Source: Streptococcus ferus DSM 20646 (GTDB lineage: Bacteria > Bacillota > Bacilli > Lactobacillales > Streptococcaceae). Taken from it: 64,000 nucleotides of DNA. The notes under the pieces are model-generated. The model did no database searches. It was not told the DNA's origin and saw only the letters and a program-made list of their open reading frames with translations. Position numbers and translations under genes: made by a program. Below, in pieces: positions 24,787 through 34,397 of the stretch; the stretch's first letter is position 1, and each line of letters starts with the position of its first letter. Location of the stretch: the NCBI RefSeq assembly GCF_000372425.1, contig NZ_AQVD01000001.1:372001-436000 (forward strand), written 5' to 3'.

Positions 24787-26093
24787 TGGTAGATGAAAGA
24801 ATTGACATTTTAAAAGATATTTTACTGGAACTCCATCGAGGGGCCTCGCCAGAAAGTGTTCAGGAGCGCTTTGAAGAGCATTTTACAGGTGTTTCAGCGA
24901 TGGAAATCAGTCTCATGGAGCATGAACTGATGTCGGCTGATACGGGAGTAACCTTTGAAGATGTCATGAAGCTTTGTAATGTCCACGCCAATCTTTTTAA
25001 AGGAGCTGTCCAAAATGTAGAAGTGGCAGACGCAGATCAAGAAGGACATCCGGTCTATGTCTTTAAGCAGGAAAATTTAGCGCTTAGAGCGGCTCTCCTT
25101 CGAATCAGAAGGCTGCTGGAGAATCTGGCTAAACCTGAAAGTGCATCCTTTAAAGAGGATATTAGCAAGGGACTCCGCCATCAATTTAGTCTTTTGGGGC
25201 AATTCGAGAAGCACTACACACGGAAGGAAAAGCTTTTCTTTCCCATTATGGAGCGCTACGGTCATGATGCTCCACCCAAGGTGATGTGGGGAGTGGACGA
25301 CGAGATTCGTCAGCTTTTCAAAGAAGCTCAGGCAGCGTTAGATGAACTGCCTAGCGGCTCTATTCAAGACCTGTCGGATAAATTCGAGACCTTCGCCCAT
25401 GAATTCGAAGAAATGATTTTTAAAGAAGAATCAATTTTACTCATGATTCTTCTGGAAACTTTCTCACAAGATGATTGGCTGGCTGTGGCAGCAGAAAGCG
25501 ATGCCTACGGCTATGCTATTGTTGCACCGACAGCTGAGTGGGTCCCTAAACGTCAAAGTTTTTTGGAAAGTGAAACAGAGCGTCAAACAAAAACGCAGGT
25601 TATTGAAACTGACCAGGGGCAGCTGACCATTACCTTTACCCCTAAAGCAACATCATCTGAAATGGTCACTTCTTCTGACCCACTTCCTATGGGCCACGGG
25701 TACCTCTCACCAGAGCAGGCCAATTTAATTCTCAATCATCTTCCATTAGAAATCACTTTTGTTAATAAGGATGATCTTTTCCAATATTATAATGACAGTG
25801 TCCCAGCTCAGGAAATGATATTTAAGCGGACGCCAAGCCAGATTGGCCGCCATGTGGATCTTTGTCATCCTCCCAAAGTTTTGGATAAGGTCAAACATAT
25901 TTTTCAGCTCTTAAAGAGCGGTGAGAAAGACAAGGTGGTGATGTGGTTTAAATCTAAAAGTCTGGGGAAATTTGTTCACGTCACCTATGCAGCTGTCCGT
26001 GATGAACAAGGTGATTTTCAAGGTGTTCTAGAATATGTCCAAGACATTCAAGGCTTTTTTGAATTAGACGGCGATACGAAGCGAGATCTTTGA
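24783..26093 (+). CDS. DUF438 protein with hemerythrin-like and PAS domains
   Basis: A 436-residue protein. The N-terminal DUF438 region (about 1-75) is followed by a hemerythrin-like HHE helical bundle (about 90-235): LRHQFSLLGQFEKHYTRKEK and FAHEFEEMIFKEESILL contain metal-ligand-type His and Glu residues. The C-terminal part (about 300-430) is PAS-like, with LPLEITFVNKDDLFQYYND, RHVDLCHPP and a KVVMWFKSKS segment. Such proteins are thought to sense oxygen, NO or redox state through a di-iron centre; this is inferred from the family. It is co-translated with the DUF1858 gene. Confidence 0.88.
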   Translation: MMVDERIDILKDILLELHRGASPESVQERFEEHFTGVSAMEISLMEHELMSADTGVTFEDVMKLCNVHANLFKGAVQNVEVADADQEGHPVYVFKQENLALRAALLRIRRLLENLAKPESASFKEDISKGLRHQFSLLGQFEKHYTRKEKLFFPIMERYGHDAPPKVMWGVDDEIRQLFKEAQAALDELPSGSIQDLSDKFETFAHEFEEMIFKEESILLMILLETFSQDDWLAVAAESDAYGYAIVAPTAEWVPKRQSFLESETERQTKTQVIETDQGQLTITFTPKATSSEMVTSSDPLPMGHGYLSPEQANLILNHLPLEITFVNKDDLFQYYNDSVPAQEMIFKRTPSQIGRHVDLCHPPKVLDKVKHIFQLLKSGEKDKVVMWFKSKSLGKFVHVTYAAVRDEQGDFQGVLEYVQDIQGFFELDGDTKRDL

Positions 26094-26107
26094 GTCTCTG
26101 ATAGAGC

Positions 26108-26136
26108 TTGATTGCTAATAGGCAATCGATTATAAT
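26108..26136 (+). promoter_or_regulatory. Promoter of the DUF1648-like gene
   Basis: TTGATT (26108-26113), 17 bases, TATAAT (26131-26136). Confidence 0.75.
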
Positions 26137-26159
26137 GATGGCGAAAGAAGGTGGTTCCC

Positions 26160-26483
26160 ATGTTTGTATCAAAGCGCATGGCTCTTTGGTCGTCTCTAAC
26201 TATCCCCGTTTTCCCTTGGATTTTAGGTTCGATTCTATGGTTTTGGCTTCCTAATCGGCTGGCTGTGCATTTCTTTTGGTTAGTTGCGGACGGTTTTAGC
26301 AGTAAATCTCAGGTGGTATATCTTTTGCCTTTCTTATTTTTAGGCCTCCATCTGTTGGTGCTTTATAGCATCGGACACGATGGCAAAGAAAGGACACTCC
26401 AGCTCTTTTATCTTTTGGTATGGGGCATACCTCTGCTAAGTGTTGTATATTACAGTTTCATTTATATAATTGCTGTCGTTTAG
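26160..26483 (+). CDS. Small DUF1648-like membrane protein
   Basis: A 107-residue hydrophobic protein with three predicted membrane segments (about 10-27, 52-70 and 80-103). The [11 protein letters not shown] segment between the first two resembles the DUF1648 motif found in SdpI-like proteins. No function is known. The ATG at 26160 follows AGAAGGTGG; a GTG at 26151 is a weaker alternative. It is transcribed alone between a good promoter and a terminator. Confidence 0.7.
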   Translation: MFVSKRMALWSSLTIPVFPWILGSILWFWLPNRLAVHFFWLVADGFSSKSQVVYLLPFLFLGLHLLVLYSIGHDGKERTLQLFYLLVWGIPLLSVVYYSFIYIIAVV

Positions 26484-26509
26484 AGAATTCTCCCAGGAGA
26501 GTTCTTTTT
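26484..26509 (+). terminator. Terminator upstream of truB
   Basis: A 9-bp stem (26484-26492 with 26497-26505, one G-U pair), loop CCAG, then TTTTT. Confidence 0.8.
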
Positions 26510-26528
26510 CTCTGATAAGGGCAATCTA

Positions 26529-26537
26529 TGGTATAAT
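26529..26537 (+). promoter_or_regulatory. Extended -10 of truB, implying a leaderless transcript
   Basis: TGGTATAAT (26529-26537). The usual start site 7-8 bases further falls on 26544-26545, and the truB ATG is at 26545. Confidence 0.6.
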
Positions 26538-26544
26538 TAAACTT

Positions 26545-27429
26545 ATGATTTCAGGAATTATCAATTTAAAAAAAGAAGCAGGAATGACATCTCATGATGC
26601 CGTTTTTAAACTGCGAAAAATACTGGGAGAAAAGAAAATCGGACATGGGGGCACTCTTGATCCCGATGTCGTTGGTGTCCTGCCTATTGCGGTAGGAAAA
26701 GCAACCAGAATTCTGGAATTTATGACTGAAGCTGGCAAAGTTTATCAAGGAGAGGTCACTCTTGGTTATGCGACCACAACAGAAGATGCCAGCGGTCAAT
26801 TGGTTTCTAAAAAATCAGTGGACCAAAACCAACTCAGCTTAGAAGCTATTGATCAGGTCATGACGACCTTTCTGGGGAATATCACCCAAACGCCGCCCAT
26901 GTATTCAGCGGTGAAAGTGAACGGAAAAAAATTATACGAGTATGCGCGTGCCGGCCAGACGGTTGAACGGCCAAGCCGCCAGATAACTATCCATTCCTTT
27001 AAAAGAATCAGTGATTTAACTTTTGAAAACGAGACCTGCCGTTTTCAGTTTGAAGTAGCCTGCAGCAAGGGGACCTATGTCAGAACCTTAGCAGTAGATC
27101 TGGGAGAAAAGCTCGGTTTTCCCAGCCATATGTCGCAGCTGACACGAACTTCTTCATCAGGACTTTACCTTGAAGAGGCGCTGACCTTGGCAGAAATAGA
27201 AGAAAAGGTTGCAAACGCCGATTTTTCCTTTCTCTTACCTATTGAGAAGGGAGTCAGCGACTTGACTAGCATCAAGCTTAACAGCAGCCAGCTGCAAGCC
27301 GTTGCTCATGGACGCTTCATTCAATTGGAACAAGAGGCGGCAGAACTGGCAGCTTTTTTTGACAATCGTCTGGTTGCTATTCTCGAAAAGAGAGCCGATC
27401 GTTACAAGCCCCGAAAAGTCTTTATCTGA
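26545..27429 (+). CDS. truB: tRNA pseudouridine(55) synthase TruB
   Basis: A 294-residue enzyme making pseudouridine 55 in the T-loop of tRNAs. [19 protein letters not shown] opens the protein, and the catalytic Asp is in [14 protein letters not shown] (near 34-47). Motifs [29 protein letters not shown] and [15 protein letters not shown] are complete. An ATG farther upstream (26470) would cross the terminator and promoter and is rejected. There is no Shine-Dalgarno sequence before 26545, which agrees with a leaderless mRNA. ribF follows after 20 bases, the usual truB-ribF pair. Confidence 0.97.
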   Translation: MISGIINLKKEAGMTSHDAVFKLRKILGEKKIGHGGTLDPDVVGVLPIAVGKATRILEFMTEAGKVYQGEVTLGYATTTEDASGQLVSKKSVDQNQLSLEAIDQVMTTFLGNITQTPPMYSAVKVNGKKLYEYARAGQTVERPSRQITIHSFKRISDLTFENETCRFQFEVACSKGTYVRTLAVDLGEKLGFPSHMSQLTRTSSSGLYLEEALTLAEIEEKVANADFSFLLPIEKGVSDLTSIKLNSSQLQAVAHGRFIQLEQEAAELAAFFDNRLVAILEKRADRYKPRKVFI

Positions 27430-27449
27430 CACACTTAGAAAGTTAATAT

Positions 27450-28382
27450 ATGAAAATCATCAACATCAATAAGGAACAGCCCCTACAACATACAGAGGAG
27501 ACTGTTCTTGTTTTAGGCTATTTTGATGCCTTGCACAGAGGCCATAAGGTGCTTTTTGAGAGAGCCCAAAAACTAGCCCGTCAAAAGGGATTGAAGGTAG
27601 CCGTTTTGACTTTTCCAGAGTCGCCTCAGTTGGCATTTTCTCGTTTTAAGCCAGAACTTCTGAATCATATCAATTACCCCGAAAAACGCTTTGCCAAATT
27701 CAAAGAATACGGTGTGGACCAGCTTTATTTGACCGAGTTTACATCAGCTTTTTCGCAAATCTCCTCTGATGACTTCATCAATCACTTTATCAAGGGACTG
27801 AATGCTAAGGCTGTTGTCATCGGATTTGACTATAAATTTGGCCATAACAAAACCAACTCAGACTATCTGGAACGTAATTTTGACGGCCAAGTTATCACAG
27901 TGCCTGAAGTGACCTATCAAGGTGAAAAAATCAGTTCAACGCGTATTCGCAAGCTGATTAAACAGGGGGAAGTCGCTCAAGTGAATGACTTGCTGGGGTA
28001 TGAATTTTCGACGCGCGGAATTGTTGTCCATGGGGATGCCCGCGGCAGGACAATCGGCTTTCCAACTGCCAATCTGGCTCCTATTGATCGAACGCATTTA
28101 CCGGCAGACGGTGTTTATGTAGCAGATGTTCTTGTCGGAGGCCGACGCTATCGGTCGATGACCAGTGTGGGCAAGAATATCACCTTTGGCGGTACCGAGC
28201 TGAGATTGGAAGCCAATATCTTTGATTTTGAGAGGGACATCTATGGAGAGACTATTGAGATTCTTTGGCTGTCTAAGATTAGAGACATGGTTAAATTCAA
28301 TGGGATTGATGATTTAATTGCGGAATTAAAAGCGGATAAAGAAATTGCATTAAATTACAGAAAAAACATAGTCAAGTCCTGA
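27450..28382 (+). CDS. ribF: Bifunctional riboflavin kinase/FAD synthetase
   Basis: A 310-residue enzyme that phosphorylates riboflavin to FMN and adenylylates FMN to FAD. The N-terminal adenylyltransferase domain has LGYFDALHRGHKVLF (the GxFDxxHxGH motif, near residues 22-36) and ISSTRIRKLIKQGEV. The C-terminal kinase domain starts near 185 with RGRTIGFPTANLAP. The family's more usual GxFDGVHxGH has Ala-Leu here at Gly-Val, which is common in streptococci. It is translated from the truB transcript. Confidence 0.97.
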   Translation: MKIININKEQPLQHTEETVLVLGYFDALHRGHKVLFERAQKLARQKGLKVAVLTFPESPQLAFSRFKPELLNHINYPEKRFAKFKEYGVDQLYLTEFTSAFSQISSDDFINHFIKGLNAKAVVIGFDYKFGHNKTNSDYLERNFDGQVITVPEVTYQGEKISSTRIRKLIKQGEVAQVNDLLGYEFSTRGIVVHGDARGRTIGFPTANLAPIDRTHLPADGVYVADVLVGGRRYRSMTSVGKNITFGGTELRLEANIFDFERDIYGETIEILWLSKIRDMVKFNGIDDLIAELKADKEIALNYRKNIVKS

Positions 28383-28428
28383 AAAATCTTGTATAATGGA
28401 GTTCGAGATTATTAAAGGGGCGAAATAA

Positions 28429-28842
28429 ATGGTTACCTTATTTCTATCACCCAGCTGCACAAGCTGCCGAAAAGCTAGGGCATGGCTAGAAAAACATGAT
28501 GTTGCATTTCAGGAGCATAATATTATTACCAGTCCATTAAACAAAGAGGAGCTGGTAGCCATCCTATCTTTTACTGAGAACGGTACAGAAGATATTATTT
28601 CAACACGATCTAAAGTATTCCAAAAATTAAATATTGACATTGATGAACTGTCTGTATCAGAGTTAATCACGTTAATTGCCGAAAACCCAAGTCTCTTACG
28701 CCGGCCGATCATCATGGATCGGAAACGGATGCAGATCGGTTTCAACGAAGATGAAATCCGTGCTTTCCTATCAAGAGATTATCGAAAACAAGAACTTCGT
28801 CAAGCAACGATAAGAGCTGAAATTGAGGATATAGATGCTTAA
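28429..28842 (+). CDS. spxA: Spx/MgsR family redox-responsive transcriptional regulator
   Basis: A 137-residue ArsC-fold protein. The CxxC redox switch is [12 protein letters not shown] (Cys10 and Cys13), and the later [24 protein letters not shown] (shown in part) is the Spx C-terminal region. Spx binds the RNA polymerase alpha C-terminal domain and activates oxidative stress genes. Streptococci have two paralogues; the location after ribF corresponds to SpxA1 of S. mutans by remembered synteny. It has its own likely promoter (TGTATAAT, near 28390-28397). Its stop region overlaps the UPF0223 start by 8 bases. Confidence 0.9.
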   Translation: MVTLFLSPSCTSCRKARAWLEKHDVAFQEHNIITSPLNKEELVAILSFTENGTEDIISTRSKVFQKLNIDIDELSVSELITLIAENPSLLRRPIIMDRKRMQIGFNEDEIRAFLSRDYRKQELRQATIRAEIEDIDA

Positions 28843-29113
28843 GAACTATGCTTATCCATTAGATTTATCTTGGAGCACTGATGAAATTGCCTCAGTGCTT
28901 TCTTTTTTGAATACGGTAGAAAAAGCCTACGAAGAGAAGGTTTCAGCAGAAGAAATCTTGCGACAGTATAAATCCTATAAAACAGTTGTTAAAAGCAAGA
29001 GTCAGGAAAAGCAGATTGACCGTGACTTTGAAAAGGTTAGCGGCTATTCTACCTACCAGACCGTGAAGGCTGCCAGAGAAAATGAGAAAGGATTCATTTC
29101 CCTTGGAAAATAA
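28835..29113 (+). CDS. UPF0223 family protein
   Basis: A 92-residue acidic helical protein ([20 protein letters not shown], then [20 protein letters not shown]) belonging to UPF0223, which is widespread in firmicutes and has no known function. It overlaps spxA by 8 bases and the following gene by 32 bases, so the three are translationally linked. Confidence 0.88.
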   Translation: MLKNYAYPLDLSWSTDEIASVLSFLNTVEKAYEEKVSAEEILRQYKSYKTVVKSKSQEKQIDRDFEKVSGYSTYQTVKAARENEKGFISLGK

Positions 29114-29861
29114 ATTTCAATTAGCCAAAGACGTCATCTATGAGGCGGGGAATTTCATCAAAGAAAGGATGGCAGGAGACTTTGCCATTGAAGAAAAAAG
29201 TCGCTTTGATGATTTAGTAACGGATTTGGATAGGGATGTCCAAAATTTGATGATTCAAAAGATTGGCGACCGCTATCCGCAGGATGATTTTTTAGGTGAG
29301 GAAAATGGGGTCGTTTCGGATATTTCAAAGGGAAATGTCTGGGTTCTTGACCCTATCGACGGAACCGTTAATTTTATTGCCCAGAAACATGATTTTGCGG
29401 TCATGATTGCCTACTATGAAGAAGGAGTTGGGCAATTCGGGCTGATCTACGATGTTATGGCAGACAAACTATACTCTGGAGGCGGTCTTTTTCCTGTCAC
29501 AGTCAACGGCAAAGAACTGACCTCTTTTGAAGACAAACCCTTCAATCGCTCCCTGATTGGGGTCAACAGTGGGATGTGTATCCAGAATTACAGAGGCATA
29601 GCTGATTTTGGACAGCAAACCTTGGGGATTCGTGGCATAGGAAGTGCAGGGATTAGTATCAGTCGTGTTCTCGAGGGGCGTTTTTTAGCTTATTTTACGC
29701 ACATATCACCTTGGGATTATGCAGCAGGAAGCATCATGGGAGAAAAGCTGGGATACACCATCAGAGACTTTGACGGTCACTCCCCGGATTACAAGACGAG
29801 GCAGGAACTCATGTTTGTTCCTAAGGCCAAATTATCTGAAATTTTGCATCATTTGAAATAA
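29082..29861 (+). CDS. Inositol monophosphatase family protein
   Basis: A 259-residue Mg-dependent phosphatase. The metal-binding motifs are intact: GEENGVV (about 74-80), [19 protein letters not shown] (about 91-109) and [15 protein letters not shown] (about 204-218). The substrate may be inositol phosphate, fructose-1,6-bisphosphate, NADP or PAP; the sequence does not decide. The start is uncertain. The ATG at 29082 is listed; a TTG at 29103 with AAAGGA 10 bases upstream would remove seven residues without harming the domain. Confidence 0.9.
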   Translation: MRKDSFPLENKFQLAKDVIYEAGNFIKERMAGDFAIEEKSRFDDLVTDLDRDVQNLMIQKIGDRYPQDDFLGEENGVVSDISKGNVWVLDPIDGTVNFIAQKHDFAVMIAYYEEGVGQFGLIYDVMADKLYSGGGLFPVTVNGKELTSFEDKPFNRSLIGVNSGMCIQNYRGIADFGQQTLGIRGIGSAGISISRVLEGRFLAYFTHISPWDYAAGSIMGEKLGYTIRDFDGHSPDYKTRQELMFVPKAKLSEILHHLK

Positions 29862-29883
29862 GGCAGGCCTGTCTTATTTTTTT
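29854..29883 (+). terminator. Terminator after the inositol-phosphatase-like gene
   Basis: AAATAAGGCAG (29856-29866) and CTGTCTTATTT (29869-29879) pair with one G-U pair, followed by a run of T. Confidence 0.8.
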
Positions 29884-29910
29884 GCCTCCTTTTTCCTAAT
29901 TTAGTATAAT
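29882..29910 (+). promoter_or_regulatory. Promoter of a possible short RNA upstream of pstS
   Basis: TTGCCT (29882-29887), 17 bases, TATAAT (29905-29910). Confidence 0.6.
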
Positions 29911-29916
29911 ATAAAG

Positions 29917-29978
29917 GCATGGAAAACGCTTGGTTTAGAGAGGATGGTTCCGCTTACAGAAGGCCATCTCTTTTAGGG
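29917..29978 (+). ncRNA. Candidate short transcript or leader before the pst operon
   Basis: From the expected start near 29917 the sequence soon folds: AGAG-G-ATGG and TTC on the left pair with GAA and CCATCTCT on the right, followed by TTTTAG, like a terminator. The 60-base transcript would contain a 20-codon frame from ATG 29919 to TGA 29981. It may be an attenuator, a small RNA or a relic. No known family was recognised. Confidence 0.35.
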
Positions 29979-30002
29979 TGAAAAGTCTTTGCAAATGGTC
30001 CT

Positions 30003-30049
30003 AACTATGTTATAGTTGAAGATAGGAAATTATTTGAAACTATTATAGT
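30003..30049. promoter_or_regulatory. Two ACTAT/ATAGT dyads in the pstS promoter region
   Basis: AACTATGTTATAGTT (30003-30017) and ACTATTATAGT (30039-30049) are short palindromes 35 bp apart. TTGCAA (29989-29994) and TATAGT (30011-30016) with 16 bases between could be the pst promoter. They may bind a phosphate regulator such as PnpR; that is inferred. Confidence 0.4.
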
Positions 30050-30092
30050 AGAGATTTCTAAATTTGTTCCAGTCTGAAAGGAAAGACATCAA

Positions 30093-30959
30093 TTGAAAAA
30101 GAGTTCAAAAGTTGTATTGACGGCATTAACGGCCCTTATGGGACTGAGCCTATCGGCATGTGCTAGTTGGATTGATAAAGGAGAGTCCATAACATCTGTT
30201 GGTTCCACCGCCCTCCAGCCCTTGGTAGAAGCAGCAGCTGATGAGTTTGGTCATGAGAATATGGGCAAATCAATCAATGTTCAGGGAGGAGGTTCTGGAA
30301 CAGGACTTTCTCAGGTGCAATCTGGAGCAGTTCAGATTGGCAATAGTGATGTATTTGCGGAAGAAAAAGATGGAATTGACGCCTCGGCTCTCGTGGATCA
30401 CAAAGTTGCTGTCGCAGGTCTGGCTGTTGTGGTTAATAAAAAAGTCAAGGTTTCCAATCTGACGACTGAGCAACTTCAGAAAATCTTTACAGGGGAATAC
30501 ACCAATTGGAAGCAGGTTGGTGGCCAGGACTTAGCCATTTCCATTATCAATCGAGCGGCCAGTTCTGGTTCTCGTGCGACCTTTGACGGAGTCATTATGG
30601 ATGGGAAAACTGCCAAGCAAAGTCAAGAGCAGGACTCAAACGGTATGGTTAAGTCAATTGTTTCTCAAACACCGGGAGCTATTTCTTATCTCGCTTTTGC
30701 TTACATGGACAATTCAGTTAAAACCATCAGCCTCAATGGTTTTGCACCTACTGCAAAAAATGTTGCCACTAATGACTGGCCGATTTGGGCTTATGAACAT
30801 ATGTATACAAAAGGCAAACCAACCGGCCTAACCAAACAATTTTTGGAATATATGATGAGCGATACGGTTCAAAATGGTGTGGTTGACAGTATGGGTTATA
30901 TTTCAATCAATGATATGAAAGTTGTGAAGCAGCCAGATGGTACTGTGACAGCTAAATAA
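30093..30959 (+). CDS. pstS: Phosphate ABC transporter substrate-binding lipoprotein PstS
   Basis: A 288-residue lipoprotein with lipobox Cys23 (LSAC), anchored outside the membrane. It binds phosphate: the [19 protein letters not shown] segment after the signal, [10 protein letters not shown] and [13 protein letters not shown] (about 152-164) supply the phosphate-contacting residues of the PBP-like family. The start is a TTG at 30093 with GAAAGGAAAG upstream. It is the first gene of pstS-C-A-B-B-phoU. Confidence 0.96.
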   Translation: MKKSSKVVLTALTALMGLSLSACASWIDKGESITSVGSTALQPLVEAAADEFGHENMGKSINVQGGGSGTGLSQVQSGAVQIGNSDVFAEEKDGIDASALVDHKVAVAGLAVVVNKKVKVSNLTTEQLQKIFTGEYTNWKQVGGQDLAISIINRAASSGSRATFDGVIMDGKTAKQSQEQDSNGMVKSIVSQTPGAISYLAFAYMDNSVKTISLNGFAPTAKNVATNDWPIWAYEHMYTKGKPTGLTKQFLEYMMSDTVQNGVVDSMGYISINDMKVVKQPDGTVTAK

Positions 30960-30968
30960 GGAGATATT

Positions 30969-31904
30969 GTGAAAAATCAAGAACTTGCTAAAAAATTAGT
31001 AACCCCTTCAAAAAATTCAAGATTAGAGAAATTTGGTAAGACGCTGACCTTTCTTTGTCTGGGTCTGATTGTCTTTATTGTGGCTATGATTTTGATTTTT
31101 GTTGCCCAAAAAGGATTGTCAACCTTTTTTGTTGATAAAATCAATCCTTTGAAGTTTCTCTTTGGAACAGAATGGCAGCCAAGTGTTAAAGGACCCGATG
31201 GCAATCCTTACTTAGGAGCCCTCCCAATGATTTTAGGCTCTTTCATTGTCACCATTTTATCTGCCTTGATTGCGACCCCTTTTGCTATCGGTGCAGCAGT
31301 CTTTATGACCGAGATATCTCCTAAAAAAGGGGCTCGCATTATGCAGCCTGCGATTGAGCTTTTAGTAGGGATTCCTTCGGTTGTTTATGGATTTATTGGT
31401 CTGCAAGTGGTCGTTCCTTTCGTTCGTTCTATTTTTGGGGGAACAGGATTCGGGATTTTATCTGGTGTTTTTGTCCTCTTTGTTATGATTTTGCCAACAG
31501 TGACCTTTATGACTGTTGATAGCTTGAAGGCAGTCCCTCGTCACTATAAAGAAGCTAGTTTAGCTATGGGGGCTACTCGTTGGCAAACCATTTGGCGTGT
31601 GATTTTAAACGCTGCCCGTCCAGGGATTTTTACAGCCATTGTCTTTGGAATGGCCCGTGCCTTTGGTGAAGCCTTGGCTATCCAGATGGTAGTAGGTAAC
31701 TCTGCTGTTATCCCAACTTCATTAACAACACCTGCGGCAACGTTAACTTCGGTTTTAACCATGGGAATTGGAAATACCGTTATGGGAACCGTTCAGAATA
31801 ATGTTCTTTGGTCCCTAGCATTGGTTCTGTTAATCATGAGCTTAGCCTTTAATACCATTATTAAATTAATCACAAGAGAGGGTAAGAAAAACTATGCACG
31901 CTAA
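30969..31904 (+). CDS. pstC: Phosphate ABC transporter permease PstC
   Basis: A 311-residue permease with six membrane segments. The EAA loop is in YKEASLAMGATRWQTIWRVI (near 195-214), and EISPKKGARIMQPAIELLVG and GIPSVVYGFIGL are PstC hallmarks. It pairs with PstA. The start is a GTG at 30969 after AAGGAGAT. It overlaps pstA by 11 bases. Confidence 0.96.
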   Translation: MKNQELAKKLVTPSKNSRLEKFGKTLTFLCLGLIVFIVAMILIFVAQKGLSTFFVDKINPLKFLFGTEWQPSVKGPDGNPYLGALPMILGSFIVTILSALIATPFAIGAAVFMTEISPKKGARIMQPAIELLVGIPSVVYGFIGLQVVVPFVRSIFGGTGFGILSGVFVLFVMILPTVTFMTVDSLKAVPRHYKEASLAMGATRWQTIWRVILNAARPGIFTAIVFGMARAFGEALAIQMVVGNSAVIPTSLTTPAATLTSVLTMGIGNTVMGTVQNNVLWSLALVLLIMSLAFNTIIKLITREGKKNYAR

Positions 31905-32778
31905 AAAAATCAATAAACTTGCCACCTGGATTCTCTATACCATTGCTGCAATTATTGTTACTATTCTTGCATCATTGATCCTTTTTATCCTCGTTCGTGG
32001 CTTGCCTCATGTGAATTGGTCTTTCCTGACTGGACGCTCTTCGTCCTATCAAGCAGGCGGTGGTATTGGGATTCAGCTTTATAATTCCTTTTTTCTGCTG
32101 ATTATTACGCTGATTATTTCGATTCCGCTTTCGATGGGAGCAGGGATTTACCTTGCTGAGTATGCTAAGGCAGGTCCTTTAACTAACTTCATTAGAACCT
32201 GTATTGAAATTTTGTCCTCTTTGCCATCTGTTGTCGTGGGGCTTTTTGGTTACTTAATCTTTGTTGTTCAGTTTCAGTATGGCTTCTCCATTATCTCAGG
32301 GGCATTGGCCTTGACCGTCTTTAATTTGCCCATGATGACCCGTAATGTTGAAGACAGCCTGAATACTGTACATCATACACAGAGGGAAGCTGGTCTGGCA
32401 CTGGGAATCTCACGGTGGGAAACAGTTGTTCATGTGGTTATCCCAGAAGCTCTTCCAGGAATTGTAACGGGTATCGTGCTGGCTTCTGGCCGTATTTTTG
32501 GGGAAGCAGCTGCTCTTATCTACACCGCAGGACAGTCTGCTCCGCCATTGGATTGGTCTAACTGGAATATTCTTAGTGTTACTAGTCCGATTTCTATTTT
32601 CCGCCAAGCAGAGACTTTGGCTGTTCATATCTGGAAAGTTAACAGTGAAGGAACGATTCCTGACGGAACACAAGTGTCTGCTGGAAGTGCGGCAGTCTTA
32701 CTGATCTTTATTTTGATTTTTAACTTATCAGCTCGCTATATTGGTAAGAAACTTCATGAGAAATTGACTTCAGCTTAG
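31894..32778 (+). CDS. pstA: Phosphate ABC transporter permease PstA
   Basis: A 294-residue permease with six membrane segments. IGIQLYNSFFLLIITLIISI, LSSLPSVVVGLFGYL and the EAA-loop region REAGLALGISRWETVVHVV identify PstA. The ATG at 31894 lies inside the end of pstC with GAGGG upstream. It is followed after 12 bases by the first pstB. Confidence 0.96.
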   Translation: MHAKKINKLATWILYTIAAIIVTILASLILFILVRGLPHVNWSFLTGRSSSYQAGGGIGIQLYNSFFLLIITLIISIPLSMGAGIYLAEYAKAGPLTNFIRTCIEILSSLPSVVVGLFGYLIFVVQFQYGFSIISGALALTVFNLPMMTRNVEDSLNTVHHTQREAGLALGISRWETVVHVVIPEALPGIVTGIVLASGRIFGEAAALIYTAGQSAPPLDWSNWNILSVTSPISIFRQAETLAVHIWKVNSEGTIPDGTQVSAGSAAVLLIFILIFNLSARYIGKKLHEKLTSA

Positions 32779-32790
32779 AGGAGAACTATA

Positions 32791-33594
32791 TTGTCAGATT
32801 ATAACTGGAATGAAAGACATATCATTACCTTTCCAAATGAAGAATTAGCCTTGACAACCAAAGATTTGCACGTTTATTACGGTGAAAACGAGGCCATCAA
32901 AGGCATTGATATGCAGTTTGAAAAAAATAAAATTACGGCTTTAATTGGTCCGTCGGGATGCGGGAAGTCTACCTTTCTTCGCAGCTTGAACCGTATGAAT
33001 GATACCATCGATATTGCAAAAGTCACAGGAGAAATCCTATATGAAGGGATTGACGTTAACGCTCCCAATATCAATGTCTATGAAATGCGTAAGCATATTG
33101 GGATGGTATTTCAGCGCCCCAATCCATTTGCAAAGTCAATCTATGACAACATTACCTTTGCGCATGAGAGAGCAGGGGTCAAAGATAAAAAGACCTTAGA
33201 TGAAATTGTAGAAACCTCCTTGCGGCAGGCAGCCCTATGGGATCAGGTTAAAGATGACCTGCATAAGTCAGCCTTTACCCTGTCTGGAGGACAGCAGCAG
33301 CGGCTTTGTATCGCCCGAGCGATTTCTGTCAAACCAGATATTCTGCTTATGGACGAACCGGCTTCTGCACTTGACCCCATTGCAACAATGCAGCTGGAAG
33401 AAACCATGCTAGAACTGAAGAAGAACTACACGATTATTATCGTCACACACAACATGCAGCAGGCGGCGCGGGCTAGTGATTATACAGCTTTCTTCTACTT
33501 GGGCGATTTGATTGAATACGATAAGACGAAAAAGATTTTCCAAAATGCACAATTGCAGTCAACCAGCGATTATGTCTCAGGAAGATTTGGATAG
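32791..33594 (+). CDS. pstB: Phosphate ABC transporter ATP-binding protein PstB (first copy)
   Basis: A 267-residue ATPase with Walker [10 protein letters not shown] (about 53-61), Q-loop VFQRPNPF, signature LSGGQQQR, Walker B ILLMDEP and an intact H-loop His220 in [10 protein letters not shown]. The start is a TTG at 32791 after AGAGGAGAA. It carries a 25-residue N-terminal extension compared with the second copy. With the next gene it gives two ATPases to one permease pair, usual in streptococcal pst operons. Confidence 0.96.
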   Translation: MSDYNWNERHIITFPNEELALTTKDLHVYYGENEAIKGIDMQFEKNKITALIGPSGCGKSTFLRSLNRMNDTIDIAKVTGEILYEGIDVNAPNINVYEMRKHIGMVFQRPNPFAKSIYDNITFAHERAGVKDKKTLDEIVETSLRQAALWDQVKDDLHKSAFTLSGGQQQRLCIARAISVKPDILLMDEPASALDPIATMQLEETMLELKKNYTIIIVTHNMQQAARASDYTAFFYLGDLIEYDKTKKIFQNAQLQSTSDYVSGRFG

Positions 33595-33604
33595 GAGTTG
33601 AAGA

Positions 33605-34363
33605 ATGACAGAACCGATTTTAAGTGTAAAAGATCTATCTCTTTATTTTGGGAAGAAAAAAGCACTTAACAGTATCTCAATGGATTTTTATCCAAATGAA
33701 ATCACCGCGCTCATTGGACCGTCTGGTTCAGGTAAGTCAACCCTTCTGCGTTCCATCAATCGGATGAATGATTTGAATCCTGATGCCACCCTAACAGGAA
33801 CCATTGTCTACAATGGTCATAACATATACAGTCCTCGAACAGATACGGTTGATTTGAGAAAAGAGATTGGTATGGTTTTCCAGCAGCCCAATCCCTTTCC
33901 AATGTCTATCTATGAAAATGTTGTCTATGGTTTGCGTCTCAAGGGGATCAAGGACAAGAAAATCCTAGACGAAACGGTGGAATCGTCTCTCAAAGGCGCT
34001 TCCATCTGGGAAGAAGTCAAAGATCGTCTCCACGACTCGGCCCTAGGTCTCTCCGGCGGTCAGCAGCAGCGTATCTGTGTCGCCCGTGTCTTGGCGACTA
34101 GTCCCAATATTATCTTATTAGATGAGCCAACATCGGCTCTGGATCCGATTTCAGCAGGTAAAATCGAAGAGACACTTTATGGTCTGAAAGACCAATATAC
34201 CTTGCTCATTGTGACGCGTTCGATGCAGCAGGCTTCTCGTATTTCAGATAGAACAGGTTTCTTTTTAGGAGGCGATCTGATTGAATATGGGAAAACCAAG
34301 GAAATGTTCCTGAATCCTAAGCATAAGGAAACAGAAGATTATATCACTGGTAAGTTTGGATAG
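33605..34363 (+). CDS. pstB: Phosphate ABC transporter ATP-binding protein PstB (second copy, H-loop His replaced)
   Basis: A 252-residue ATPase with Walker [10 protein letters not shown] (38-46), Q-loop VFQQPNPF, signature LSGGQQQR and Walker B IILLDEP. In the H-loop, VTRSMQQAS has Arg205 where ABC ATPases, including the first copy, have His. The first PstB therefore carries the only canonical H-loop of the pair. A heterodimer with one canonical and one degenerate site is plausible but not shown. It starts 11 bases after the first pstB with AGGAG. Confidence 0.95.
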   Translation: MTEPILSVKDLSLYFGKKKALNSISMDFYPNEITALIGPSGSGKSTLLRSINRMNDLNPDATLTGTIVYNGHNIYSPRTDTVDLRKEIGMVFQQPNPFPMSIYENVVYGLRLKGIKDKKILDETVESSLKGASIWEEVKDRLHDSALGLSGGQQQRICVARVLATSPNIILLDEPTSALDPISAGKIEETLYGLKDQYTLLIVTRSMQQASRISDRTGFFLGGDLIEYGKTKEMFLNPKHKETEDYITGKFG

Positions 34364-34397
34364 TCGTAATAAAAATATATGTTAAGGAAGTGACCTC

